64,000 nt of DNA from Amylibacter sp. IMCC11727 (GTDB taxonomy: Bacteria > Pseudomonadota > Alphaproteobacteria > Rhodobacterales > Rhodobacteraceae), in contig NZ_CP122960.1 of NCBI RefSeq assembly GCF_029854195.1, positions 1,246,001-1,310,000 on the forward strand, in the 5' to 3' direction. The notes beneath the pieces are model-generated. The model was not told where the DNA came from and searched no databases. It saw only the letters and a list, made by a program, of their open reading frames with translations. How positions within the stretch are numbered: position 1 is the first letter of the stretch; every line of letters starts with the position of its first letter. This document shows, piece after piece, positions 26,642 through 35,091 of this stretch. The position numbers were made by a program, and so were the translations under genes.

Positions 26642-27331
26642 TTACAGGCGCGTCGTCATTTTGTAATCACGGGCAAAATACAGCCGTGCGAATGTGACAC
26701 TGACATCGGCGAGCCATGTGGTGCGTTCCACCGTAAACAGGGCCGCATTCACGGGTGCGCCCAAAAACGCGGCGATATCTTCGGTGGCATTGGTGGCGGA
26801 AAATTCCAAATTGCCATCCGTAAACGGCACTTCTTGCACCAACCATTCATTGGGGCCAATATCTTTAAACGCATAGCTTTCGGCCTGTGGAACTGCGGCA
26901 AGGTTGATCCAACGATCTTCGAACTGATAAGGCGTGTTGCCTTGGTAATGCATACATTTCAGGTGCAAAACGGATGCGGACTCTGGTAAATCCAATCGGG
27001 ATCGCAGCCAGTTTGGGGCGGGCAGGACATGCCGTTCCACAAGATCATACCGATAGGGCGCACCCGTATCTTCGATTTCGGTGCGAATGATTGGAATGGC
27101 AAATTGCGCCCGCCGTGTAGGCGAGGATTTCACCCGCGTGCCCGCTTTGCGTTTGCGTTCTAATATACCCTCATCCACCAGTTCGCGCATGGCACGGCTG
27201 ACGGTGGCACGCGCACAACCAAAGCTTTCAGCCAGATCAATTTCCCCTGGAAGCAATGTGCCAGGTGTCCATACATTGCTGCGGATTTGGTGCAGGATGT
27301 GGTCTTTAATATCCTGATACCCTGTGCGCAT
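26642..27331 (-). CDS. hutC: Histidine utilisation repressor HutC (GntR family)
   Basis: 229 residues. The N-terminal winged helix (YQDIKDHILHQIRSNVWTPGTLLPGEIDLAESFGCARATVSRAMRELVDEG) is a GntR domain and the rest is the UTRA ligand-binding domain of the HutC subfamily (RTEIEDTGAPYRYDLVERHVL, FEDRWINLAAVP, TERTTWLADVSVTFARLYFARD). HutC represses hut genes and is released by urocanate. It overlaps the hutF stop by one base (TGATG) and so is produced with hutF. A matching operator is at 28715-28728. Confidence 0.92.
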   Translation of the reverse strand: MRTGYQDIKDHILHQIRSNVWTPGTLLPGEIDLAESFGCARATVSRAMRELVDEGILERKRKAGTRVKSSPTRRAQFAIPIIRTEIEDTGAPYRYDLVERHVLPAPNWLRSRLDLPESASVLHLKCMHYQGNTPYQFEDRWINLAAVPQAESYAFKDIGPNEWLVQEVPFTDGNLEFSATNATEDIAAFLGAPVNAALFTVERTTWLADVSVTFARLYFARDYKMTTRL

Positions 27332-28701
27332 CAGACGTCCCTAATCCGCGATGTCAGGTCTTTGATCGCATGTCTGTAACGCTCAAGGATGGCGTCTTCC
27401 TGAATGTGACGGCCCTTCTGAACATTGTGGCGTCCCGCGGACCATACATCGGTGACAACACTGTCGTTTGCGCCAAACACCAACCCGTCAAACAGTTGAG
27501 ACGGGGGCAAGGCACAGAGGCGTTGGTCATTACTGTTGATCGCCACAAGATCAGCGAGTTTACCAACCGCGATTTCGCCATTGTTTCTGGCGAGCGCCTG
27601 CGCACCGCCTTTAGCGGCTTGGGTATACAGCGTTGTGCCCGTTGATCCGCCTTCTGGGGCTAAAACATTGCGCGCTCGGTGGTGGAGCCGTTGGGAATAT
27701 TCAAACAAACGCAGCTCTTCCGTTAGCGAAATATTCACGTTGCTGTCGGTGCCCACCCCAAACGCACCGCCCGCGTTTAGATAGGACTTTCCGTTGAAAA
27801 TACCGTCGCCTAGGTTTGCTTCTGTCACAGGGCAAAGTCCCGCCACCGCGCCGCTGTGAGCCATGGCGGTGGTTTCTGCATCGCTCATGTGGGTGGCGTG
27901 GATCAGGCACCAGCGGTCGTTTACATCCGCATGATCCAGCAGCCATTCAACAGGGCGCGCCCCAAGCGTGGCCTGAACGGCGTCAACTTCGGCGGTTTGC
28001 TCTGCAATGTGAATGTGGATAGGCCCGTCAGGCGTTTGGCCGAGGATTTGGGCAAGGTCCGCAGGGGTCGTGGCACGCAGGGAATGGGGCGCGATGCCGA
28101 CCGCTGTGTCATTGGGCATGTCACGGACCAGTGTTTTACAACGGTCCACCAGCGCGGCAAATTCATCAACAGAATTGCCAAACCGCAATTGCCCCCCAGC
28201 CAATGGTTTGCCGCCAATATCCCCGTAGGAATACAGTACCGGCAGATGGGTCAGGCCAATCCCCGTGTCTTGCGCGGCTTTTATGATACGCGAAGACAGT
28301 TCGGCTGGGTCATCGTATTTCGTGCCCCCAGCCGCGTTGTGGATATAGTGAAACTCCCCAACCGCCGCATAACCTGCTTTTTGCATTTCCATAAACGCGA
28401 GTGCCGCAATTGCACTGATGTGATCTGGGGTCAGATGGTCCAGAAACGCATACATCAGCGTGCGCCAGGTCCAAAAACTTTCGCGGCCTTTTTCACGAAA
28501 TTCGGTCATACCCGCCATGGCCCGCTGAAAGCTGTGACTGTGCAGATTGGACAAGGCAGGCAGCAGGGTGTCGACACGGGTGTCACCCGTTTGCGGCGTT
28601 GCGTTTGATGCAATCGCAGTGATCTCAGTGCCGTCAAGGGTCAGTCGCACATCATTTGACCACCCATCGGAAAGATAGGCGCGGGAAGCAAAAATATTCA
28701 T
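27331..28701 (-). CDS. hutF: Formimidoylglutamate deiminase HutF
   Basis: 456 residues from the ATG at 28701 (a GTG three codons upstream at 28710 is also possible; neither has a strong ribosome box). It converts N-formimino-L-glutamate to N-formyl-L-glutamate and ammonia in the five-step histidine pathway. Metal ligands appear in LSNLHSHSFQRAM (about residues 53-65), IHIAEQTAEV, IHATHMSDAE and GTDSNVNISL; EFHYIHN is also typical. The pathway then requires an N-formylglutamate deformylase (HutG), which is not in this window. Confidence 0.92.
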   Translation of the reverse strand: MNIFASRAYLSDGWSNDVRLTLDGTEITAIASNATPQTGDTRVDTLLPALSNLHSHSFQRAMAGMTEFREKGRESFWTWRTLMYAFLDHLTPDHISAIAALAFMEMQKAGYAAVGEFHYIHNAAGGTKYDDPAELSSRIIKAAQDTGIGLTHLPVLYSYGDIGGKPLAGGQLRFGNSVDEFAALVDRCKTLVRDMPNDTAVGIAPHSLRATTPADLAQILGQTPDGPIHIHIAEQTAEVDAVQATLGARPVEWLLDHADVNDRWCLIHATHMSDAETTAMAHSGAVAGLCPVTEANLGDGIFNGKSYLNAGGAFGVGTDSNVNISLTEELRLFEYSQRLHHRARNVLAPEGGSTGTTLYTQAAKGGAQALARNNGEIAVGKLADLVAINSNDQRLCALPPSQLFDGLVFGANDSVVTDVWSAGRHNVQKGRHIQEDAILERYRHAIKDLTSRIRDV

Positions 28702-28714
28702 CAGCGTCACTTTT

Positions 28715-28728
28715 TATGTATAGACATA
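28715..28728. promoter_or_regulatory. HutC-type operator in the divergent hut promoter
   Basis: TATGTATAGACATA has perfect TATGT/ACATA half-sites and contains GT-A-TA-G-AC, the GT-N-TA-N-AC core described for HutC-subfamily GntR operators. It lies 13 bases before the hutF ATG and 57 before the hutI start, so one site could control both directions. Confidence 0.78.
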
Positions 28729-28784
28729 ATATTAATAAGACCATACGAAATGGAGAGCAAGAGAGAATCCTATCGGAGGCCGTT

Positions 28785-29990
28785 GTGACCCAAACCCTTT
28801 TGAAAAACTGCCGTATTGCGACAATGGCCGTGGGCGACGCTGCCTATGGATTGGATGGTTCGGATGCCTTGGTGATGGACGGTGAACAAATCGCATGGGT
28901 CGGGGTCGTGGCCGATCTGCCTGCACAATATGCGGATATTGAAGCGGTTGATCTGGGCGGGCGTTTGGTGACGCCCGCGTTGATTGATTGCCACACGCAT
29001 TTGGTGTTTGGCGGCCATCGTGCGATGGAATTTGAAATGCGCTTGAATGGCGCGTCCTACGAAGAAGTGGCCCGCGCTGGGGGTGGAATTGTGTCCACTG
29101 TTTCTGCCACACGCGAGGCAAGCGAGGCGGAATTGGTGCGCGGCGCGTTGCCACGGTTAGACGCGCTGATTGCAGAGGGTGTGTCCACGGTAGAAGTGAA
29201 ATCGGGATATGGTTTGGATGTGGAAACCGAGCTGCGCATGTTGCGTGCGGCTCGTGCGTTGGCAGAACAACGCGACGTGACCATCAAAACCAGCTTTTTG
29301 GGTGCCCATGCGGTGCCTGCCGAATATACTGGCCGCGATGATGCGTTCATTGAAGAGGTGTGCATTCCCGCCCTGCACGCCGCGCACGCCGAAGGTTTGG
29401 TGGATGCGGTAGATGCGTTTTGTGAAGGCATCGCGTTTCAGCCAGATCAGGTGGCGCGGGTGTTTGATGTGGCGGTGGATTTGGGCTTGCCTGTGAAAAT
29501 CCATGCAGATCAATTGTCCAACCTTGGTGGGGCCAAAATGGCAGCAGGGTATAAGGCGCTGTCAGCAGATCATATCGAATATCTGGACGAAGCAGGCGTG
29601 GCCGCGATTGCAGCATCGGGCACTGTGGCGGTCATTTTGCCTGGTGCGTTTTATACCCTACGCGAAGAACAGGCACCGCCCATCGAATTGCTGCGCAAAC
29701 ATGGGGTGCCGATGGCGGTTGCTACGGATGCGAACCCTGGATCATCACCGATGACGTCTTTGTTGCTGGCCATGAACATGGCGTCCACCCTGTTTCGGGT
29801 AACCTGCGAAGAGGCATTGGCTGGCACGACACGGGTTGCGGCCCAAGCGCTGGGCCTGACAGATCGCGGCGTGATCGCGGCTGGGCTTCGTGCGGATTTG
29901 GCAGTTTGGGACGCGGAAACACCAGCTGAACTGGTGTATCGCATTGGGTTTAACCCACTACATAAACGTATTGTCGGAGGTGCGCTATGA
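28785..29990 (+). CDS. hutI: Imidazolonepropionase HutI
   Basis: 401 residues from the GTG at 28785, chosen for the CGGAGG box at 28774-28779; the longer frame upstream runs across the operator. It hydrolyses 4-imidazolone-5-propionate to N-formiminoglutamate. Metal motif ALIDCHTHLVFGGHR (His70, His72), the substrate loop FEMRLNGASYEEVARAGGGI, VKSGYGLD, KIHADQLSN and ATDANPGSSP are characteristic. The stop overlaps the hutH start (ATGA). Confidence 0.95.
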   Translation: MTQTLLKNCRIATMAVGDAAYGLDGSDALVMDGEQIAWVGVVADLPAQYADIEAVDLGGRLVTPALIDCHTHLVFGGHRAMEFEMRLNGASYEEVARAGGGIVSTVSATREASEAELVRGALPRLDALIAEGVSTVEVKSGYGLDVETELRMLRAARALAEQRDVTIKTSFLGAHAVPAEYTGRDDAFIEEVCIPALHAAHAEGLVDAVDAFCEGIAFQPDQVARVFDVAVDLGLPVKIHADQLSNLGGAKMAAGYKALSADHIEYLDEAGVAAIAASGTVAVILPGAFYTLREEQAPPIELLRKHGVPMAVATDANPGSSPMTSLLLAMNMASTLFRVTCEEALAGTTRVAAQALGLTDRGVIAAGLRADLAVWDAETPAELVYRIGFNPLHKRIVGGAL

Positions 29991-31525
29991 GCGTGATGGA
30001 ATTAACGCCAGGGGCTGTGACGCTGGCTGACTTGGCAACTGTTCTGCGCGAAGAGCGTGCGGTCACACTCGATCCAGCGTGCAAGCCAGCGGTCGAAGCG
30101 GCAGCAGCGCGCATCGCGCAGGCGGCAGCAGGGGACGCGGCGGTGTATGGGGTGAACACAGGGTTTGGCAAACTGGCCAGCCTGAAAATCGCACCCGAAG
30201 ATACCGCCACATTGCAGCGCAATTTGATCCTGTCCCATTGCTGTGGTGTGGGAGAGCCGATTTCACGGGCCCATGCGCGGTTGATTATGGTTTTGAAACT
30301 GCTGGCGCTTGGGCGTGGTGCATCTGGCGTGCGGTGGGAGTTGATTGCCCTTTTGCAAGACATGCTGGCACGTGGCGTGACACCTGTGATCCCATCGCAA
30401 GGTTCGGTCGGCGCTTCGGGTGATTTGGCACCGCTTGCTCATATGACAGCGGTTCTGATCGGCGAGGGTGAGGCAGAATTTGAAGGCAAGGTGATGTCAG
30501 GTGCAGCGGCGCTTAATGCGGCGGGTCTAACGCCAGTGCCACTCGGCCCCAAAGAAGGTTTGGCCTTTATTAACGGCACGCAATTTTCCACGGCTTTTGC
30601 CCTGTCTGGTCTGTTTGGGGCATGGGATGCAGCACAAGCGGCGTTGATCACATCGGCCCTGTCTACAGATGCGATCATGGGCTCAACGGCACCGTTGCAG
30701 CCTGAAATCCACGATCTGCGCGGCCATCGTGGCCAGATAGAAGCCGCCACAACAATGCGGACACTTTTGGATGGATCGGAAATTCGCGAAAGTCATCGCG
30801 AAGGGGACAGCCGTGTGCAAGACCCGTATTGCATTCGCTGTCAGCCTCAAGTGACAGGAGCGGCGATGGATATCCTGCGCCAAGCGGCCATGACCCTGCA
30901 AATCGAAGCCAATGCCGCAACGGACAACCCTTTGGTTCTGACCGATGCGGATATGATCGTATCAGGGGGCAATTTCCATGCGGAACCCGTTGGTTTTGCA
31001 GCGGATATGATTGCGCTGGCGGTGTCTGAAATTGGCGCAATATCGCAGCGACGCATTGCGTTGATGGTGGACCCAACGCTCAGTTTTGATCTGCCGCCGT
31101 TTCTGACACCAGAACCTGGGTTGAACTCTGGCCTTATGATTGCAGAGGTGACAACCGCGGCCTTGATGTCTGAAAACAAACATCTGGCAAACCCCTGTGT
31201 GACCGACAGCACGCCCACATCCGCAAACCAAGAAGACCATGTCAGCATGGCCGCCCATGGGGCGTTCCGATTGCAAAAAATGCTGGGCAATCTGCATGGA
31301 ATTTTGGGTGTGGAACTGCTGTGCGCGGCCCAAGGGATCGAATTCCGCGCACCGTTGACCACAAGTGGGCCAATGGCCGCCAGTATCGCACGGCTGCGCA
31401 AAGATGTGGCGCGTTTGCAAGAGGATCGCTATTTGGCCCCAGATATTGCGGCAGCCTCTGAACTGGTTGCTTCCGGCGCGATGATCAAAGCAGTGAACGT
31501 TGAAATGCCCCAGTTGTGGGCCTGA
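29987..31525 (+). CDS. hutH: Histidine ammonia-lyase HutH
   Basis: 512 residues, standard family length. It deaminates histidine to urocanate. The Ala143-Ser144-Gly145 triad in SVGASGDLAPLAHM cyclises to the MIO cofactor; YGVNTGFGKLA near residue 54 and the QDPYCIRCQPQVTGA-type substrate segment (VQDPYCIRCQPQV) and NFHAEPVGF are conserved. It is coupled to hutI by an ATGA overlap and followed by hutU after 22 bases. Confidence 0.96.
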   Translation: MSVMELTPGAVTLADLATVLREERAVTLDPACKPAVEAAAARIAQAAAGDAAVYGVNTGFGKLASLKIAPEDTATLQRNLILSHCCGVGEPISRAHARLIMVLKLLALGRGASGVRWELIALLQDMLARGVTPVIPSQGSVGASGDLAPLAHMTAVLIGEGEAEFEGKVMSGAAALNAAGLTPVPLGPKEGLAFINGTQFSTAFALSGLFGAWDAAQAALITSALSTDAIMGSTAPLQPEIHDLRGHRGQIEAATTMRTLLDGSEIRESHREGDSRVQDPYCIRCQPQVTGAAMDILRQAAMTLQIEANAATDNPLVLTDADMIVSGGNFHAEPVGFAADMIALAVSEIGAISQRRIALMVDPTLSFDLPPFLTPEPGLNSGLMIAEVTTAALMSENKHLANPCVTDSTPTSANQEDHVSMAAHGAFRLQKMLGNLHGILGVELLCAAQGIEFRAPLTTSGPMAASIARLRKDVARLQEDRYLAPDIAAASELVASGAMIKAVNVEMPQLWA

Positions 31526-31547
31526 ATTGGACAAGAGGATTTGACAG

Positions 31548-33215
31548 ATGAACGATCGTAAAAACACCCGCGATGTATTTCCGCCAACAGGGCCGGACCT
31601 GAACGCGAAAAGCTGGCTGACCGAAGCCCCTTTGCGCATGTTGATGAACAACCTGCATCCAGATGTGGCTGAAAACCCGCATGAATTGGTGGTGTACGGC
31701 GGCATTGGCCGCGCGGCGCGGACATGGTCTGACTTTGATGCGATGGTGGCCACGCTGAAAGACTTGGATGCGGATGAAACCATGATCGTGCAATCTGGGC
31801 GGCCAGTTGCAGTGATTAAAACCCACACCGATGCCCCGCGCGTGTTGATCGCAAACTCTAACCTCGTGCCCCATTGGGCTACATGGGATCACTTTAACGA
31901 GTTGGATAAAAAAGGGTTGGCCATGTATGGCCAAATGACAGCGGGATCGTGGATTTACATCGGCTCGCAAGGCATTGTGCAAGGCACATACGAAACCTTT
32001 GTCGAAGCAGGGCGCCAGCATTACGATGGGGATCTGACGGGTAAATGGATTCTGACAGGTGGTCTGGGCGGCATGGGTGGCGCACAGCCATTGGCAGCGG
32101 TGATGGCAGGGGCATGCTGTTTGGCGGTTGAATGTAATCCTGAAAGCATCGATTTCCGTCTGCGCACGAAATACGTGGATGAGCGGGCCGATACTTTGGA
32201 TGAAGCGCTCGCCATGATCGACAAATGGACCAAAGCGGGCGAAGCAAAATCTGTCGGCCTGCTCGGCAATGCGGCGGATATCTTCCCTGAACTGGTGAAA
32301 CGCGGTGTGCGCCCTGATATCGTGACCGATCAAACATCAGCGCACGATCCGATCAACGGGTACTTGCCACAAGGGTGGAGCATGGCGCAGTGGCGTGAAA
32401 AGCGCGAAAGTGATCCCAAAGCGGTGGAACAGGCTGCGCGGGCATCCATGAAAGTGCATGTGAAAGCCATGGTGGATTTCTGGAATGCTGGTGTGCCAAC
32501 GCTCGATTACGGCAACAACATTCGCCAAGTTGCTCTGGAAGAAGGGCTGGAAAATGCCTTTGCTTTCCCTGGCTTTGTGCCTGCCTACATCCGACCTTTG
32601 TTCTGTCGGGGGATTGGTCCGTTCCGTTGGGCCGCGCTGTCTGGCGACCCGGAAGATATTTATAAGACGGACCAAAAAGTGAAGGAATTGGTGGACGACC
32701 CGCATCTGCACAACTGGCTGGATATGGCGCGTGAGCGGATCAGTTTCCAAGGTTTGCCTGCGCGTATTTGTTGGGTTGGTTTGGGGGTGCGCCACAAGCT
32801 CGGCCTTGCCTTTAACGAAATGGTTAAGAACGGCGAACTGTCCGCACCTGTTGTGATTGGCCGCGATCATTTGGACAGTGGGTCGGTTGCATCGCCAAAC
32901 CGTGAAACTGAATCCATGAAAGACGGCTCTGACGCCGTATCCGATTGGCCGCTGTTGAACGCGATGATCAATACAGCATCGGGGGCCACATGGGTTTCCC
33001 TGCATCACGGGGGCGGGGTCGGTATGGGCTTTAGCCAGCACGCAGGTATGGTGATCTGCGCCGATGGCACGGATGAGGCCGCGGCGCGGTTGGAACGAGT
33101 TCTGTGGAACGATCCCGCATCTGGTGTGTGGCGTCATGCGGATGCAGGCTATGAAGAGGCGGTGGCCTGCGCGCGTGAACAAGGGCTGCGTTTGCCGACG
33201 ATCTTGGGGAATTAA
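31548..33215 (+). CDS. hutU: Urocanate hydratase HutU
   Basis: 555 residues, the usual length. It converts urocanate to imidazolonepropionate with a tightly bound NAD. Recognisable blocks are LMNNLHPDVAENP, VVYGGIGRAARTW, GKWILTGGLGGMGGAQPLAAVMAGA (NAD-binding), DQTSAHDPINGYLP, and the C-terminal HHGGGVGMGFSQHAGMVICADG. It is the last gene of the plus-strand hut operon. Confidence 0.96.
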   Translation: MNDRKNTRDVFPPTGPDLNAKSWLTEAPLRMLMNNLHPDVAENPHELVVYGGIGRAARTWSDFDAMVATLKDLDADETMIVQSGRPVAVIKTHTDAPRVLIANSNLVPHWATWDHFNELDKKGLAMYGQMTAGSWIYIGSQGIVQGTYETFVEAGRQHYDGDLTGKWILTGGLGGMGGAQPLAAVMAGACCLAVECNPESIDFRLRTKYVDERADTLDEALAMIDKWTKAGEAKSVGLLGNAADIFPELVKRGVRPDIVTDQTSAHDPINGYLPQGWSMAQWREKRESDPKAVEQAARASMKVHVKAMVDFWNAGVPTLDYGNNIRQVALEEGLENAFAFPGFVPAYIRPLFCRGIGPFRWAALSGDPEDIYKTDQKVKELVDDPHLHNWLDMARERISFQGLPARICWVGLGVRHKLGLAFNEMVKNGELSAPVVIGRDHLDSGSVASPNRETESMKDGSDAVSDWPLLNAMINTASGATWVSLHHGGGVGMGFSQHAGMVICADGTDEAAARLERVLWNDPASGVWRHADAGYEEAVACAREQGLRLPTILGN

Positions 33216-33242
33216 GGCAAAAGCTGAGGGGTGTTTGCAAAT

Positions 33243-33267
33243 ATAGCCTTGTGTTTCACAAGGCTAT
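33243..33267 (+). repeat. Perfect 11-bp stem-loop after hutU
   Basis: ATAGCCTTGTG (33243-33253) and CACAAGGCTAT (33257-33267) form a perfect stem with a TTT loop, 27 bases after the hutU stop. No U-run follows, so it is a 3'-end stability or processing hairpin rather than a plain terminator. Confidence 0.7.
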
Positions 33268-33299
33268 GGCGTGCGATGCCTCTCACAACCTTAACAAAT

Positions 33300-33356
33300 T
33301 CCTAACTCAGACGCGTCATACGAGACGCGTGTTAAACGACGCGTCTAGGTTAAGGG
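33300..33356. repeat. Imperfect inverted repeat with three GACGCGT copies
   Basis: The arms (about 33300-33317 and 33339-33356) pair as roughly CCTAACTCAGACGCGTC against GACGCGTCTAGGTTAAGG, enclosing a third GACGCGT. The three heptamers begin at 33310, 33324 and 33339. It may be an RNA structure in the hutU 3' region or a multi-site protein target. Confidence 0.5.
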
Positions 33357-33382
33357 TTTGTTTACTATTCCAACAAACCGAC

Positions 33383-33416
33383 AAAAAAAACGGCGCTGAA
33401 CCTCAGCGCCGTTTTT
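33383..33416. terminator. Bidirectional intrinsic terminator between hutU and the amino acid binding protein gene
   Basis: CGGCGCTGA (33391-33399) pairs with TCAGCGCCG (33403-33411) around a three-base loop. An eight-A run precedes it and five T follow it, so it can stop transcription from both convergent operons. Confidence 0.92.
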
Positions 33417-33443
33417 CATTGTTTTACGAAGTGATGAAACGCC

Positions 33444-34220
33444 CTACAGGCCCCACTTCTCCGCTGTTTTTTCAAAGAACCCTTGGGTCTTTTTCAATTC
33501 AATCCAGCTGTTCACATAATTGATCCAAACCTGATCGGTCTGTGGCAACAGCATCGCAATTGGTGTTGGCGCGCGCGCTGCATCAACGTTCACCTGACCC
33601 ACATTTGGGAACTTGGACGTCAGTGTGGAGCCTTCGATGTTGGATGTTACAAACACATCCGCACGGCCAGACAGCACTTCTTGATAGCCACGAGCAGGGG
33701 CCTCAACCACAACGATTTCTGCATTCGGGAACCATTCGCGCACCAGTTTTTCAAACGTTGTGCCAAGAGTTGTGGCCACTTTGACGTCTGCTTGGTTGAT
33801 GCTGTCCCATCCGTTGAAACGATCCGCTTTGTCAGAGGTCGTGAAAGGCAGAATTTCCACAGAAATATAGCTTGAGGAATACCCCGCCGCTTTCAGGCGT
33901 GCCGGGCTGATAGAAGCAGACCCTGTCATGTGATAGTTGCCCGCTACAACACCGTTCACCAGTGTTTTCCAGTCTGTGGCTACAAACTCCAGTTCAACAC
34001 CCATGTCGGTGGCCAATTGGGTCATCACGTCAATATCGTAACCCTTGTATTTGTTTGTGGCGGGGTCGCGCACTGACATAGGGTTCCAATCGCCTGTTGT
34101 GCCAACTTTCAAAACGCCATTGCTTAAAATATCGTTTAGCGCCGATTGAGCGGTGGCAGGTGCCCCCATCAGAGCCGTCGCAGCCGCGAGCGCGAGGCCC
34201 AGTTTTTTCAAAATACGCAT
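33444..34220 (-). CDS. Polar amino acid ABC importer binding protein
   Basis: 258 residues with a Sec signal peptide (MRILKKLGLALAAATALMGAPATAQ) and the family 3 binding-protein fold (LKVGTTGDWNPMSVRDPATNKYKGYDIDVMTQLATDMG; VATTLGTTFEKLVREWFPNAEIVV; LSGRADVFVTSN). It is divergent from the ATPase and permease genes at 34341-35856, which complete the transporter with a single permease type. The hut operon next door suggests histidine or urocanate as ligand, but this is inference. Confidence 0.9.
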   Translation of the reverse strand: MRILKKLGLALAAATALMGAPATAQSALNDILSNGVLKVGTTGDWNPMSVRDPATNKYKGYDIDVMTQLATDMGVELEFVATDWKTLVNGVVAGNYHMTGSASISPARLKAAGYSSSYISVEILPFTTSDKADRFNGWDSINQADVKVATTLGTTFEKLVREWFPNAEIVVVEAPARGYQEVLSGRADVFVTSNIEGSTLTSKFPNVGQVNVDAARAPTPIAMLLPQTDQVWINYVNSWIELKKTQGFFEKTAEKWGL

Positions 34221-34340
34221 GATTTCTCCTAGTTTTCGCGCGGTCAGCCAGATAGGTCTGTGGTGGCGCGAGTTGTTTCCCTTACAGGTTAGGGCTCAAA
34301 AGCTAATGTATTTGAGCAGATGTTCAAGGAGCTATTCTGG

Positions 34341-35081
34341 ATGAGTAACGCCAACGCGATTGAGATTAAGGGCCTGAATAAATGGTACGGCGATTACCAA
34401 GCACTGCGCGACATCGATTTGACCGTGGCCCACGGAGAGCGTGTGGTCGTTTGCGGGCCGTCTGGTTCGGGGAAATCCACACTGATCCGATGTGTAAATT
34501 CGCTTGAGGAGAAAGACACTGGCACCATCATGGTGGACGGCATTGAAATGGTTGACAATCAATCCATCGACGCAATCCGATCCGAAGTGGGTATGGTGTT
34601 TCAACAGTTCAATTTGTTTCCCCATCTGACGATTTTGCAAAACCTGACCCTTGGCCCGATCAAAGCACGGGGCATGTCACGCGCTCAAGCCGAAGAACGG
34701 GCAATGCAATACCTTGAACGGGTGCGCATCCCAGATCAGGCCCACAAAAAACCAAATGAACTGTCAGGCGGGCAACAACAGCGTGTGGCCATTGCACGGT
34801 CTTTGTGCATGGAGCCAAAGATCATGCTGTTTGACGAACCCACATCCGCGCTTGATCCTGAAATGATCTCAGAGGTGCTCGATGTGATTGTTGATCTGGC
34901 CGAAGACGGAATGACCATGGTTGTGGTGACCCATGAAATGGGGTTTGCCCGCAAAGCAGCGGATCGCATGATCTTTATGGACGAGGGGGCCATCGTTGAA
35001 ACGGGCCCACCTGACACGTTTTTCGAAGCACCGAAATCAGAGCGGTGCAAACAATTCCTCAGCCAGATTTTACAGCACTAA
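34341..35081 (+). CDS. Polar amino acid ABC importer ATPase (GlnQ/HisP type)
   Basis: 246 residues from the ATG at 34341, chosen for the AAGGAG box at 34326-34331 (an ATG at 34320 lacks one). Walker A GPSGSGKST, Q-loop FQQFNLFPHLT, signature LSGGQQQRVAIARSLC, Walker B IMLFDEPTSALDPEM and the switch region VVVTHEMGFARKAADR are intact. It is the motor of the importer and is followed after 10 bases by its permease. Confidence 0.94.
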   Translation: MSNANAIEIKGLNKWYGDYQALRDIDLTVAHGERVVVCGPSGSGKSTLIRCVNSLEEKDTGTIMVDGIEMVDNQSIDAIRSEVGMVFQQFNLFPHLTILQNLTLGPIKARGMSRAQAEERAMQYLERVRIPDQAHKKPNELSGGQQQRVAIARSLCMEPKIMLFDEPTSALDPEMISEVLDVIVDLAEDGMTMVVVTHEMGFARKAADRMIFMDEGAIVETGPPDTFFEAPKSERCKQFLSQILQH

Positions 35082-35091
35082 GGACGACGTG

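Noticed and set aside
31485..32333. A 282-codon minus-strand frame inside hutU
   Set aside because: It is antisense to conserved HutU sequence, with no ribosome box or recognisable domain.
33300..33356. CRISPR-like array from the three GACGCGT copies
   Set aside because: The repeats are seven bases with 7-8-base spacers and form an inverted repeat; no cas genes are present anywhere in the window.
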